A DNA stretch of 64,000 bases from NCBI GenBank assembly GCA_963747535.1, contig CAVVFX010000011.1, positions 186,001 through 250,000 on the forward strand, in the 5' to 3' direction. Below the pieces are notes generated by a model. The model did not search any database and was not told the DNA's origin. It worked only from the letters and a program-made list of their open reading frames with translations. This DNA is from CAVVFX01 sp963747535. Its GTDB lineage: Bacteria > Acidobacteriota > Terriglobia > Bryobacterales > Bryobacteraceae. The position numbers were made by a program, and so were the translations under genes. Below are positions 47,370 to 55,139 of this stretch, piece by piece; within the stretch, counting starts at the first letter, position 1, and the number at the start of each line of letters is the position of its first letter.

Positions 47370-47762
47370 ATGGTAGGTCACGGCACAAAATTCGGCCGCA
47401 AGAAGGAAGCGGCGATCGCTGCGTTGCTGACGCAACGGAATGTCGAAGAAGCCGCCCGCATGGCCGGCATTGGAACTCAAACGCTGTATCGATGGATGAA
47501 GGATCGGCAATTCAACGCCGCCTACCGGAAGGCAAAACGCGCCGTCTTAGATCAAGCCATCACACGTCTTCAGCAGGGATCGACAGCGGCGGCAACGATG
47601 GTACTGAAGATCATGGTCGATAGCGGTGCACCGGCATCAACTCGCCTGAAGGCCGCAGACTACGTCTTGAGCTATGCCATGGATGCAGACGAAATGGAAC
47701 AGGTGATAGATCGGGTCGCGGCTCTGGAGCAGGCCACGAAACTCGCGAAGCGAAAGTGTTGA
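47370..47762 (+). CDS. Small-terminase-like HTH protein
   Basis: 130 residues from ATG 47370 (MVGHGTKFGRKKEAAIAALL). A helix-turn-helix NVEEAARMAGIGTQTLYRWM is followed by a helical oligomerisation region (RLQQGSTAAATMVLKIMVDS), the layout of phage small terminases and related DNA-binding proteins. Role in packaging is inferred from this and from the preceding methyltransferase. No large terminase gene follows. AGGTTGGAA before the ATG may serve as ribosome site. Confidence 0.65.
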   Translation: MVGHGTKFGRKKEAAIAALLTQRNVEEAARMAGIGTQTLYRWMKDRQFNAAYRKAKRAVLDQAITRLQQGSTAAATMVLKIMVDSGAPASTRLKAADYVLSYAMDADEMEQVIDRVAALEQATKLAKRKC

Positions 47763-47771
47763 GGGAAGCAG

Positions 47772-47870
47772 ATGCAGAATGTGCGACCGCGCATCCACAC
47801 GCTGGAACGGTTAGTTCAACTCCAGGCACGTCCAAAACCGTTGGAGCAGACTTACGGGGAACCGTCATGA
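47772..47870 (+). CDS. Short ORF coupled to its neighbours
   Basis: 32 residues (MQNVRPRIHTLERLVQLQAR onward) with a ribosome site GAGGGAAG after the preceding stop. Its TGA overlaps the following ATG (ATGA). Spacing on both sides suggests a real gene of a phage-like operon; function unknown. Confidence 0.5.
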   Translation: MQNVRPRIHTLERLVQLQARPKPLEQTYGEPS

Positions 47871-48253
47871 AATCGGATCTTTTGAGCCGGATTCGCCGTC
47901 TAGAAGCACATGTGATGCAACAAAGAAGGGGGCCGGTGAGGCTAGTTTACATGTGCGGAACGGTCACTGATGAGCAGCGGGCGGCGCTAGCTCGTGGCGA
48001 GCGTGTGGTGCGAGACTGGTGCGCGTGTGGCGGCTTGTTGTGTGCACGGGACCGGATCACAACCGATCCAGACGATAGGGGGCAATGCTGCGGAGATCGG
48101 AACAAGTTGCCCAAGGAGGTTCAGCCACCTTGCTCTGGCGAATCAGACGGCGCCGGTGACAAGCCGGCGTGTTGGCTTGACAGGTTAATGAAAGAACATC
48201 GAACTTCGACGTACCCACCCCAAGCGGGCGACAAAACAACATCACCCCGTTGA
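47867..48253 (+). CDS. Prophage-like hypothetical protein with Cys clusters
   Basis: 128 residues from ATG 47867 (MKSDLLSRIRRLEAHVMQQR). It starts with a short coiled-coil-like helix, then has VRDWCACGGLLCARD and later Cys pairs (GQCCGDRN, QPPCSGES, PACWLD), so metal binding is possible. Not recognised. It is coupled to the short ORF before it and closes the run of plus-strand phage-like genes. Confidence 0.55.
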   Translation: MKSDLLSRIRRLEAHVMQQRRGPVRLVYMCGTVTDEQRAALARGERVVRDWCACGGLLCARDRITTDPDDRGQCCGDRNKLPKEVQPPCSGESDGAGDKPACWLDRLMKEHRTSTYPPQAGDKTTSPR

Positions 48254-48412
48254 GTCGAGCGCCGGCCACCCTCGATCACTTATTAGTTGGCGGCATTTCC
48301 AGCCGTGAACCACCCGTCTTAAACTCGGGCAGCTGCAGTCCGGGTCGTTTCCCATCGTAAGTAAGTGCTGGCTGCGCACTCACTTTCGACTCAACCCCTA
48401 TACGCTCAGCGC

Positions 48413-48484
48413 AACGGAGCCCACCGGTGTGCCAAAGTGCGCTACGACTTCGGGTTCCGGCGCGGGCGGCTGGTTCAACCCTCG
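48413..48484. repeat. Dispersed repeat, copy 2 (partner at 44538-44608)
   Basis: See partner: CTACGACTTCGGGTTCCG is identical in both, and the flanking 30 bp are similar. Lies at the 3' end of the minus-strand hypothetical gene. Confidence 0.55.
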
Positions 48485-48798
48485 GCCGGGGGTTCGCTGG
48501 TAGCGGACTTCCCGGACCGAGTGGCCTTGTTCCTCGTCTTGCCTGCCCTCGGCGCAACGTCGGGCGCCTGTGCGCCAACCCTGGCTACCGTCGAAGTGGT
48601 GTTCTGCATGGTTTCCGGGCTGCGCTGGAAATCAGGGGAGAGTCTATCTACGTCTCGGGACTCGATGGTTGCGCGTAGACGTAGCGTGAAAGTCTGGCGG
48701 CCGATTGAAACTCTTACAGCCCCGAGGTCCACGGGCGTGATCTTCGCGGGCGCGGGTTTCTTACGGGGATCGTGAAATTCGAGGAGCTTGGCGGGCAT
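48475..48798 (-). CDS. Hypothetical basic protein
   Basis: 107 residues: MPAKLLEFHDPRKKPAPAKI, then ITPVDLGAVRVSIGRQTFTL, a Ser/Thr-rich basic tail (KTRNKATRSGKSATSEPPAEG). The first 60 residues look like a small beta domain; the tail is probably disordered. No family recognised. Confidence 0.5.
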   Translation of the reverse strand: MPAKLLEFHDPRKKPAPAKITPVDLGAVRVSIGRQTFTLRLRATIESRDVDRLSPDFQRSPETMQNTTSTVARVGAQAPDVAPRAGKTRNKATRSGKSATSEPPAEG

Positions 48799-48894
48799 GG
48801 TGGTTCATTGTGCGGGAAGCGGGCGCGGTTGTAAATACGGCACCGTCCCAGTGGATGGGCAAACGCTACTCAGGGTATTCCTGACCGCGTAGCA

Positions 48895-49122
48895 TCAGCA
48901 GGCGCGGAGGGTCGGGCGGCGAGCGCAGGCCAGCCAGGGAAACTGCGCGTCCAGGCGCAAACTAGCCTGGTGAACGGTTTCCGATGGTGGCGCGGGAAGT
49001 TGGACCAGCGGCGGTACGGGGGCCTGGGATTGGCGGAGGCGCTGGTTGCGGCCGTAGGCACGTCCGCCGCGTGCACCAAGTTGACGGCACTGCTCGATGG
49101 TTTTGTTGAAGAGGATCTGCAT
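48895..49122 (-). CDS. Small basic hypothetical protein
   Basis: 75 residues from ATG 49122, preceded at good spacing by AAAGGAGC, a strong ribosome site. Sequence MQILFNKTIEQCRQLGARGG, RAYGRNQRLRQSQAP is Arg-rich and then Pro-rich. Not recognised; its good ribosome site is the main argument that it is translated. Confidence 0.5.
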   Translation of the reverse strand: MQILFNKTIEQCRQLGARGGRAYGRNQRLRQSQAPVPPLVQLPAPPSETVHQASLRLDAQFPWLACARRPTLRAC

Positions 49123-49277
49123 GGTTGAAAAGCTCCTTTGCTTGACATGACCATTCATTGATCCGAAGGGACGGGAAAGCAAGGCAAATGAGGCCCAGTT
49201 TTGGCAGTTTATGCGACGTGTTTTCATGGACATGTGGAGTACCTACGGAAGTCTGGGGACGAGATTGGGCTAAACAA

Positions 49278-49853
49278 CCACCGGCTTAAAGCCGGTGGGT
49301 TGAAGTTCCGACTGAAAGTCGTGGTTGCGGCTGAAGCCGCCTGAAGGTGCCCGGCTGAGAGCCGGCTCAAGGCTCGGTTGGCGCTGTGATCTTGAACCCC
49401 TCAGCGTCGTCCCATTTCTGATTTTCGATATAGTCACCGATGGTCTTCTCGTCCACCGCGCCCACCGTCGCGCAGAAATACCCTCACGCCCACAGATGCT
49501 CACCCCAATAGCGCTTGCGCAACTCCGGGAACTCGTCTTGAAGTCGCCTCGACGACCGTCCCTTGATATGTTGTACAAGCTTCGCCGGCGCCAGCTCTGG
49601 CGGTACCGATACCAACAGGTGGATGTGATCCGGCGATACCGCTCCTCGTATGATCAGCACTTCCCGCGCACCACAGATTTGCCTGATCAGGTCGCGCGCC
49701 CGCTCTGCTATCCTCCCACGCAGCACCTTATATCGATACTTTGTATATACCACGTGATACTTAATTTCAAAGACCGCGTGCGCGCTTTCCTGTACCCGTC
49801 CATTCCCTCATTGTCAAGCACCGTGGCTGCATTCAGATCGCCTGAAAGGCGAT
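49278..49853. mobile_element. IS200-like element bounded by hairpins, copy 2
   Basis: Hairpins CCACCGGCTTAAAGCCGGTGG (21 nt, 49278-49298; arms CCACCGGCTT/AAGCCGGTGG) and ATCGCCTGAAAGGCGAT (49837-49853) flank a minus-strand Y1 transposase. Two further small hairpins lie near 49327-49366. This is the usual end structure of IS200/IS605 or REP-type elements. Exact cleavage sites cannot be set. Confidence 0.65.
49367..49803 (-). pseudogene. Y1 (HuH) transposase TnpA with frameshift and nonsense codon
   Basis: ATG 49803 reads MDGYRKA and loses frame; HAVFEIKYHVVYTKYRYKVL then continues in another frame, with SPDHIHLLVSVPPELA carrying the HuH pair. At 49484-49486 a TGA replaces the Arg codon of the family motif LWARGYFCATVG, just two residues before the catalytic Tyr. 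The rest (VDEKTIGDYIENQKWDDAEG, FKITAPTEP) runs on to 49367. Two lesions make it dead unless both are errors. Confidence 0.85.
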
Positions 49854-49913
49854 GGGTTTAGACCGGGCGCATTGAACTAAACTGCCAAGGGATACCAGAA
49901 GGGAGGCGAACCT

Positions 49914-50231
49914 GTGGATATGGATCGTATCAGCGGGCTGCTGCGGGGGCTCCAGCCGCGGCAAGAAAAAGTGCTTCGACTATATTTCGGGCTGGGCTGT
50001 GAGCGGCCCCATTCGGCTCAGGAGATGGCCGAAGAGTTCGGCGTATCGGAGCAGGTGATCGCTGGCACTATCGGCGCAGCGCAGCGAAGGCTGGCGCAGG
50101 AAGGGTTGACCGCGAACGATCTGCGCGAAGCCGCCCGACCTGCGACCGAAGCAGCCGCCTTGCGACCTTTACTGGAACCAGGCCGACGCAGGCACGGCAC
50201 TCACTCGCACCACCGGTTCCGCGCCCGCTGA
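49914..50231 (+). CDS. Sigma-70 region 4-like DNA-binding protein
   Basis: 105 residues from GTG 49914, preceded by GGGAGG. LLRGLQPRQEKVLRLYFGLG, CERPHSAQEMAEEFGVSEQV and IAGTIGAAQRRLAQEGL match region 4 of primary-type sigma factors, with the helix-turn-helix but no region 2. It could bind -35 elements as part of a split or phage-encoded transcription factor. The first 20 codons and about 40 bp upstream are duplicated at 44929-45081. The Ala/Arg-rich tail after residue 75 looks disordered. Confidence 0.65.
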   Translation: MDMDRISGLLRGLQPRQEKVLRLYFGLGCERPHSAQEMAEEFGVSEQVIAGTIGAAQRRLAQEGLTANDLREAARPATEAAALRPLLEPGRRRHGTHSHHRFRAR

Positions 50232-50698
50232 GCGCCGGCAAATCGCAAAATGCAGAGAATGCTCTCAGCACAAGGTTTCAAACAGTTGCTAGTTAACCAA
50301 AAGGTCCTCGGCGCGAAATCCATTTGGGGAGGCAGATATTTCCGACTTCGAACTCGAAGGCCTTTTGGTTTACGCCGGAGACGCATGAACATGCCGGAAA
50401 TGGCCGATATTGGAGGCTTTTGGGGTCTCGCGCGTTTGCCAGGGCGTCCGGAGCGGTGGGCTGTAATGCATCGCCAGCCGCCCTTTGGACCGAGCGTCTC
50501 TCACATTCTCATGGAAACCATGCGCGTTTGGTTAACAGCCTGAACTCACCGCGTTTGGTGAACAGCCTACGGGGAGCACGATAGCGCCTGCGTACTTATC
50601 CTCGCCGCGGGCTTGCGGCCCCCGCGCCGAGGTTGAGCCGCGCGGCGGTGATTGTGGCGACGGGTGGTCGGTATTCGCGATGCCGCGCAGGTAAATTC
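50232..50698. other. Intergenic stretch with short repeats
   Basis: No convincing gene. An inverted repeat AACCAAAAGG/CCTTTTGGTT lies between about 50297 and 50370, and a tandem pair CGCGTTTGGT-x-AACAGCCT occurs at 50523-50543 and 50549-50569. Confidence 0.4.
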
Positions 50699-50974
50699 AT
50701 GCAAATTCCAGGCGTACAAGGTTTCATGTATCCCAATGAGGCGGAGCTGCAGTGGAGCGTTCTCATTGTCCTGTATCCGTTCATCACAGGGCTGGTCGCC
50801 GGAGCGTTCATCCTGGCCTCGCTGGAACGCGTGTTCCGCGTGGAGGAGGTCAAACCCACTTACCGGCTGGCGCTCCTCACCGCGCTCGCATTTCTGCTCG
50901 TGGCGCCCCTGCCGCTGCAATTGCACCTGGGCCATCCCGAGCGTTCCTATGAGATGTATCTGACGCCTCACACT
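50699..50974 (+). pseudogene. NrfD-like membrane subunit, N-terminal fragment
   Basis: About 92 codons: YPNEAELQWSVLIVLYPFIT, GLVAGAFILASLERVFRVEE, YRLALLTALAFLLVAPLPLQ, HLGHPERSYEMYLTPHT. These are the first two transmembrane helices of a polysulfide reductase/NrfD-type quinol-linked membrane subunit. After TPHT the frame enters the antisense of an unrelated minus-strand gene. The remaining helices are lost. Confidence 0.8.
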
Positions 50975-51928
50975 GATTGCGTCGTCGCGGAGCTTGTCTT
51001 CGCCCATGACAATACCGGTCTCATCCCGGTCCCAAAACTGGCAGCGCCGACCGGCGCGCTCGATGATCGGCGGGCCGTGCGTGAGTGCGTTACGGACATG
51101 GCGGTCAAGCACGGAGATCAGTTGGCGCAGGTCATCATGGCCGGACGCCATTCCCATCAGGTTATTGAGATTCTGCTGCTGCCAATATGACCATGGCTTC
51201 ACCTGTCCCGGTTCAATCTTTGTGAGGCAGGTCAGCAGGCGTAGTTGCTGCTCGAACACATTGGCGGCGCGCAGATATTCATTTTGCAGATCAACGGCCG
51301 CATGGTCGCTGATTCGCTGCGGCGGCTTCGGGCGAAAACGCCCGGCGGCAACGGTGAGCAGCCGCACGGAGTGGACGTAGCGCCGGTGATCGTTGTCGGC
51401 GCCCCAGGCGTCGAGGACAGCTTGAACGGCGGCCGATGGCACCTTGCGATAAACGCTGATGAGGGTGTTCCAGAGATGCGCGCGCGCCGCGAGGTGGGGC
51501 GGCTGCCGCGCCCAAGCGCCACGGGGCAGGTTTGTGGCCTTGGCCGCCATGGCGACAAACCAGTCCAGCCGATCGACGTCTGGGGATTTTCGTATCCGGG
51601 GAGGGGCTGCCAACTCGATCAGGATGCCGCGTATTGCTGTCTTTACTTTGTTCCACTTCTCGGCCGAGTCGGGTGCGGTTCCCACGGCTTGAAGTTCGGC
51701 AAAAGCCGGAATCAGTAGCCGCATCTTGCGCTTCAAATGGCCCCTGAGCCGTTGCCGTTCACGCGCGGAGACGCGCGGCGCGGTCTTGCCGATGAGATCG
51801 GCCATCTGCTCGATCATCGCCGGAAAATGCGCCTCGACAGCCGTTACGAGATCCCCGATCACCCGTTCGTCGACGAGCGGCTGCGGTTGAAATTCGTGTG
51901 GCTGGTCAGGATTGTGCGGAAGCGTCAT
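50975..51928 (-). pseudogene. Unknown protein with HEPN-like RNALTHG motif, C-terminus lost
   Basis: From ATG 51928 (MTLPHNPDQPHEFQPQPLVD) about 318 residues are helical, ending with LISVLDRHVRNALTHGPPII. The R-N-x3-H motif resembles HEPN RNases and Abi-type proteins, usually with the motif near the C-terminus, but the assignment rests on this motif. After about 50975 the frame runs into antisense NrfD sequence to 50567, so the true end is missing. A small gene lies 47 bp upstream on the same strand. Confidence 0.55.
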
Positions 51929-51975
51929 GGTTCCATCGTAGGCCGCCGTTTGGCGCCATGCCGCGCCATTGCCCA

Positions 51976-52266
51976 CTATTCCGGGTCGTCCCAACTCAAG
52001 GTGCACCGTTCTCCATGGGCAATCTGCCGCGCATAGGTGTCCGGGTCGTCAGACTTGAGCCGGAGTAACCAGTAAACGCGGTTCACGGCGTTCTTCATGA
52101 TGAGCTTCATTTCGTCATCAGAGATCCGGGAATAGCCGACTCTGCCGTTGCAAGTGGGACAAGTTTTGCCGGCATGCATGTCCTCGATCGGGCCGTTACG
52201 AAACGCCAGGACGACAATGGCTTTTGCTTCACGGATAAGATCGCTCTGATCGGATTTTGTTGTCAT
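51976..52266 (-). CDS. Hypothetical protein with CxxC
   Basis: 96 residues (MTTKSDQSDLIREAKAIVVL). GKTCPTCNGRVGYSRISDDE holds a single CxxC knuckle, which could bind zinc as a dimer or be redox active. Helical ends on both sides. It precedes the HEPN-like gene by 47 bp and may be its operon partner. Confidence 0.55.
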   Translation of the reverse strand: MTTKSDQSDLIREAKAIVVLAFRNGPIEDMHAGKTCPTCNGRVGYSRISDDEMKLIMKNAVNRVYWLLRLKSDDPDTYARQIAHGERCTLSWDDPE

Positions 52267-52376
52267 TCGAGTGCGCTGCTTTCAAGCTGACTGAAACGGC
52301 AGTATAACGGTACTCTAAGTCGCGGTCAAAACCTCGCTGCCAGTGCATGATGCGACGTAGAATGGCGCAAGCGTGG

Positions 52377-52670
52377 CTAGCGCAATGTGGGCCGCCTGCT
52401 GAACAACAGACCTCTCGGACCCTTCCACTCCTGTCGGCGCTGTTCGATCCATCGCTGCAGGGCGGCGCCTTCGATTGTATACACCTTGCCGCCGTTCACA
52501 ACCTCGAAAACCGTGGCTAGGCTCGGAACCGGCAGCCCCGCCTGTGGTTGTGCCTTGGCATGGATGACGTAGAGATGCGCCGCGTCATAAGTGCTCGACG
52601 CGATCACGTCCAAGCTGTGCCGGCGTCCGTCCGCATCCGTGACGGTGACTGTGCACCAGTGTTCGGGCAT
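52377..52670 (-). CDS. Hypothetical protein
   Basis: 97 residues: MPEHWCTVTVTDADGRRHSL, DVIASSTYDAAHLYVIHAKA, FEVVNGGKVYTIEGAALQRW. Compact alpha/beta pattern with an even spread of hydrophobic residues, typical of a real small domain that I associate with acidobacterial hypothetical proteins. No function is evident. It is divergent from the arsenic operon, whose promoter starts 75 bp away. Confidence 0.55.
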   Translation of the reverse strand: MPEHWCTVTVTDADGRRHSLDVIASSTYDAAHLYVIHAKAQPQAGLPVPSLATVFEVVNGGKVYTIEGAALQRWIEQRRQEWKGPRGLLFSRRPTLR

Positions 52671-52744
52671 ACCAAAAACAGTCTACCGCCATGGGCGAAG
52701 AAAAGGAGAATATGTCCCGCCTTCCTGGTGGCGGGCTCACAGTT

Positions 52745-52788
52745 TTGACTTTACCTCTCGATATTTCTATAATTATGGAAGTATCGAG
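52745..52788 (+). promoter_or_regulatory. Sigma-70 promoter with overlapping ArsR-type operator
   Basis: TTGACT (52745-52750), a 17-bp spacer and TATAAT (52768-52773) form a near-consensus promoter for the arsenic operon. A dyad CTCGATA...TATCGAG (52757-52788) is centred on the -10 box, so ArsR binding there would block RNA polymerase and As(III) would release it. AGAAGGAG follows, then ATG 52799. Confidence 0.85.
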
Positions 52789-52798
52789 AAGGAGTCCC

Positions 52799-53143
52799 AT
52801 GCCAAAACGAGACGACGCCGCGCTGACCGCGCGCTACGCGGACATGCTGTCCGCCATGGGAACGGAGCCACGCCTGCGGATTGTGCGCCTTCTCCTGAGC
52901 GCCCACCCCGAGGGGATGGTAGTAGGAGAGATCGGAAGCGAGCTCGATATCCCGTCCAGCACGCTGTCCCATCACCTCGAAAAACTGAAAAACGAGGACC
53001 TTGTGCGCGTCAAGCGTGAGGGCACCTTCCTCTGGTATTCGGCCAATACGGAAGCTCTGCAGGAACTGCTCGGGTTTCTGTACGCCGAGTGCTGCACAGG
53101 AAACAAGGCAATAGAGCCGCAGAAGATTGTCTGCTGCAAGTAA
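52799..53143 (+). CDS. arsR: ArsR-family metalloregulator
   Basis: 114 residues from ATG 52799 with GAAGGAG upstream. Winged helix: LSAMGTEPRLRIVRLLLSAH, VGEIGSELDIPSSTLSHHLE, LKNEDLVRVKREGTFLWYSA. The classical alpha-3 site ELCVCDL is absent. Cys residues instead sit at the C-terminus (YAECCTGNKAIEPQKIVCCK), as in ArsR types that bind As(III) through C-terminal thiols. It represses the operon through the palindrome at 52757-52788 and is the first gene of arsR-arsC-arsM-aqp-arsC. A longer frame from 52691 overlaps the promoter and is rejected. Confidence 0.9.
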   Translation: MPKRDDAALTARYADMLSAMGTEPRLRIVRLLLSAHPEGMVVGEIGSELDIPSSTLSHHLEKLKNEDLVRVKREGTFLWYSANTEALQELLGFLYAECCTGNKAIEPQKIVCCK

Positions 53144-53153
53144 GGGGGTTGCT

Positions 53154-53573
53154 GTGATCAAGGCGAAGGTCCTGTTTCTGTGCACCGGCAATTCGCGCCG
53201 GACGCAGATGGCCGAGGGCTTCCTCCGTTCGATTGCGGGGGACCGCTTCGATGTGGTGAGCGCCGGAAGCGAGGAGACGCCGCTCGATCCGGACGCCGTC
53301 CTGGTGATGAGCGAGGTCGGGATTGATATTTCCGGGCATGAAACAAAGGCGGTCAACCGCTTTCTGGGGCGCCGTTTCAATTACGTCGTGATGCTCTGCG
53401 ATAGGGAGAAAGAGCGGAGCTGCCCGATCTTCCCCGGCGCAATCTGGCGGCTGCAGTGGGACCTTGAGGATCCCTCGAAGGCCAGCACAAGGGAGGAGCG
53501 CCGCGAGGCGCTGCGCCGCGTGCGCGACGAGATTCAGCAGCGGGTGACAGCCTTCGTGGAGAAGAACGGATAA
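53154..53573 (+). CDS. arsC: Arsenate reductase, thioredoxin-coupled LMW-phosphatase type
   Basis: 139 residues from GTG 53154 with AAGGGGG upstream. LFLCTGNSRRTQMAEGF holds the nucleophile Cys and C-x5-R anion loop; the redox relay Cys pair is in MLCDREKERSCPIFPG (C-x6-C). It reduces As(V) to As(III) in the cytoplasm using thioredoxin. It is 10 bp behind arsR. A second, diverged arsC closes the operon at 55132. All catalytic residues are present. Confidence 0.9.
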   Translation: MIKAKVLFLCTGNSRRTQMAEGFLRSIAGDRFDVVSAGSEETPLDPDAVLVMSEVGIDISGHETKAVNRFLGRRFNYVVMLCDREKERSCPIFPGAIWRLQWDLEDPSKASTREERREALRRVRDEIQQRVTAFVEKNG

Positions 53574-53586
53574 GGAGAACCAACGG

Positions 53587-54426
53587 ATGAGCAATATCAA
53601 GGAAATCGTTCAGGAGAAATACGGCGAGACAGCACGTCGCGTCGCCGCTGGCGATAAGAGCTCGTGCTGCGGGCCGACTTGCTGCGGCTCGGAGCTGGAC
53701 CCGATCACGTCGGGTCTCTATGACGATATGGAAAAGAGCGGCTTGCCGGAAAAGGCAGTGCTGGCCTCGCTCGGCTGCGGGAACCCGACGGCCCTGGCTG
53801 AACTGAAGCCCGGAGAAACCGTGCTCGATCTCGGTTCTGGCGGCGGCATCGACGTTCTGCTCTCCGCAAAGCGCGTAGGTCCAACAGGCAAGGCTTACGG
53901 CCTCGATATGACTGACGACATGCTCGCCCTCGCGCGGGAGAACCAGCGGAAGGCGGGCATAGAGAACGTCGAGTTTCTCAAAGGAGAGATCGAACATATT
54001 CCGCTCCCGGATAATTCCGTGGATGTTGTGATCTCGAACTGCGTCATCAACCTGGCCGCGGATAAGGACAGGGTACTGCGGGAGGCGCTGCACGTCCTCA
54101 AGCCGGGCGGGCGTTTCGCCGTCTCGGACGTGGTGGTGCGCGGCGAGGTGCCAGCCGAAGTGCGGAAGAGCATGGAACTGTGGGTCGGCTGCATCGCCGG
54201 GGCGCTTGAAGAAATGGATTATGTCAAGAAGCTGGCGGCGGCCGGCTTCGATGGGATCGACATCGAGCCCACGCGCATTTACAACATCGAGGATGCGCGG
54301 CAATTCCTCGCAGGCGAGGGCCTCGACGTGGACGCCGTTGCGCCACTCGTTGAAAACAAATTCATGAGCGCCTTCGTTCGGGCGACCAAGCCTGGGAATT
54401 GCTGCCCGCCCGGTTGCTGTTCATGA
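53587..54426 (+). CDS. arsM: Arsenite S-adenosylmethionine methyltransferase
   Basis: 279 residues. Arsenite-binding Cys residues are visible in SSCCGPTCCG near residue 22, VISNCVINLAADKD and WVGCIAGALEEMDY. The SAM motif is VLDLGSGGGIDVLLSAKRVG, followed by GLDMTDDML. The C-terminus ends in a further Cys cluster (GNCCPPGCCS). It converts arsenite to methylated, partly volatile species. Preceded by AAGGAGAA, 13 bp after arsC, and overlapping the aquaporin start by ATGA. Confidence 0.93.
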   Translation: MSNIKEIVQEKYGETARRVAAGDKSSCCGPTCCGSELDPITSGLYDDMEKSGLPEKAVLASLGCGNPTALAELKPGETVLDLGSGGGIDVLLSAKRVGPTGKAYGLDMTDDMLALARENQRKAGIENVEFLKGEIEHIPLPDNSVDVVISNCVINLAADKDRVLREALHVLKPGGRFAVSDVVVRGEVPAEVRKSMELWVGCIAGALEEMDYVKKLAAAGFDGIDIEPTRIYNIEDARQFLAGEGLDVDAVAPLVENKFMSAFVRATKPGNCCPPGCCS

Positions 54427-55139
54427 CGCCGGCGCGCCGCCTTACGGCGGAGTTCCTCGGGACGGCGCTGCTGCTGGCGGCCGTCGTCGGCTCCGGCATT
54501 ATGGGCGACCGCTTGAGCGGCGGAAACGTCGCAATCGCGCTGTTGGCTAATACCATTGCCACCGGGGCCACGCTCGTGACGCTGATCTTAACCTTCGGCG
54601 CTGTCTCGGGGGCGCATTTCAATCCAGCCGTTACGCTGGCGGACGCCAGCCAAAGGGGCATCAGGTGGCGCGAAGTGCCGGGCTACATCGCGGCTCAGGT
54701 TGTGGGTGCGCTGCTCGGGGTTTGGGCGGCTCACCTGATGTTCGGGGAAGCGGTCCTACAGGTTGCGCACCATGTGCGCGCGGGCGGCGCCCAGATGTTC
54801 AGCGAATTCGTGGCGACGTTCGGTTTGCTGAGCGTGATCTGGGGTTGCGGTCGGCTTCGCGGTGAAGCCGTGCCTTTCGCGGTCGGCCTTTACATAACTG
54901 GGGCGTACTGGTTCACGGCATCGACGTCGTTCGCAAATCCGGCCGTGACTCTCGCCCGATCGTTCACGAACACCTTCGCGGGCATCCGGCCGGCCGACGC
55001 TCCGGGTTTTATGGCGGCACAGCTCGGCGGCGCCTTCGCCGCGACGTTCTTGTTCCGCTGGCTCGTGCCGTCGCTTCCGAGGCAGGCCCCGGACGTCGTC
55101 GTTCCCCATGCGCAAGAGAGGGAAGTGGCCCGTGGCTGA
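54423..55139 (+). CDS. aqpS: MIP-family aquaglyceroporin, arsenite channel-like
   Basis: 238 residues, six hydrophobic helices. Two NPA boxes: GAHFNPAVTLADAS (near 70) and TSFANPAVTLARSF (near 180). Within ars operons such channels (AqpS of Sinorhizobium) let As(III), made by ArsC, flow out down its gradient, replacing an arsB/Acr3 pump; no pump gene is present here. ATG 54423 overlaps the arsM stop. The upstream frame from 54399 lies inside arsM. The symbol follows the context and family and is not proven. Confidence 0.88.
   Translation: MTPARRLTAEFLGTALLLAAVVGSGIMGDRLSGGNVAIALLANTIATGATLVTLILTFGAVSGAHFNPAVTLADASQRGIRWREVPGYIAAQVVGALLGVWAAHLMFGEAVLQVAHHVRAGGAQMFSEFVATFGLLSVIWGCGRLRGEAVPFAVGLYITGAYWFTASTSFANPAVTLARSFTNTFAGIRPADAPGFMAAQLGGAFAATFLFRWLVPSLPRQAPDVVVPHAQEREVARG

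Noticed and set aside
50567..50974. C-terminal extension of the HEPN-like frame
   Set aside because: It is antisense to recognisable NrfD helices.
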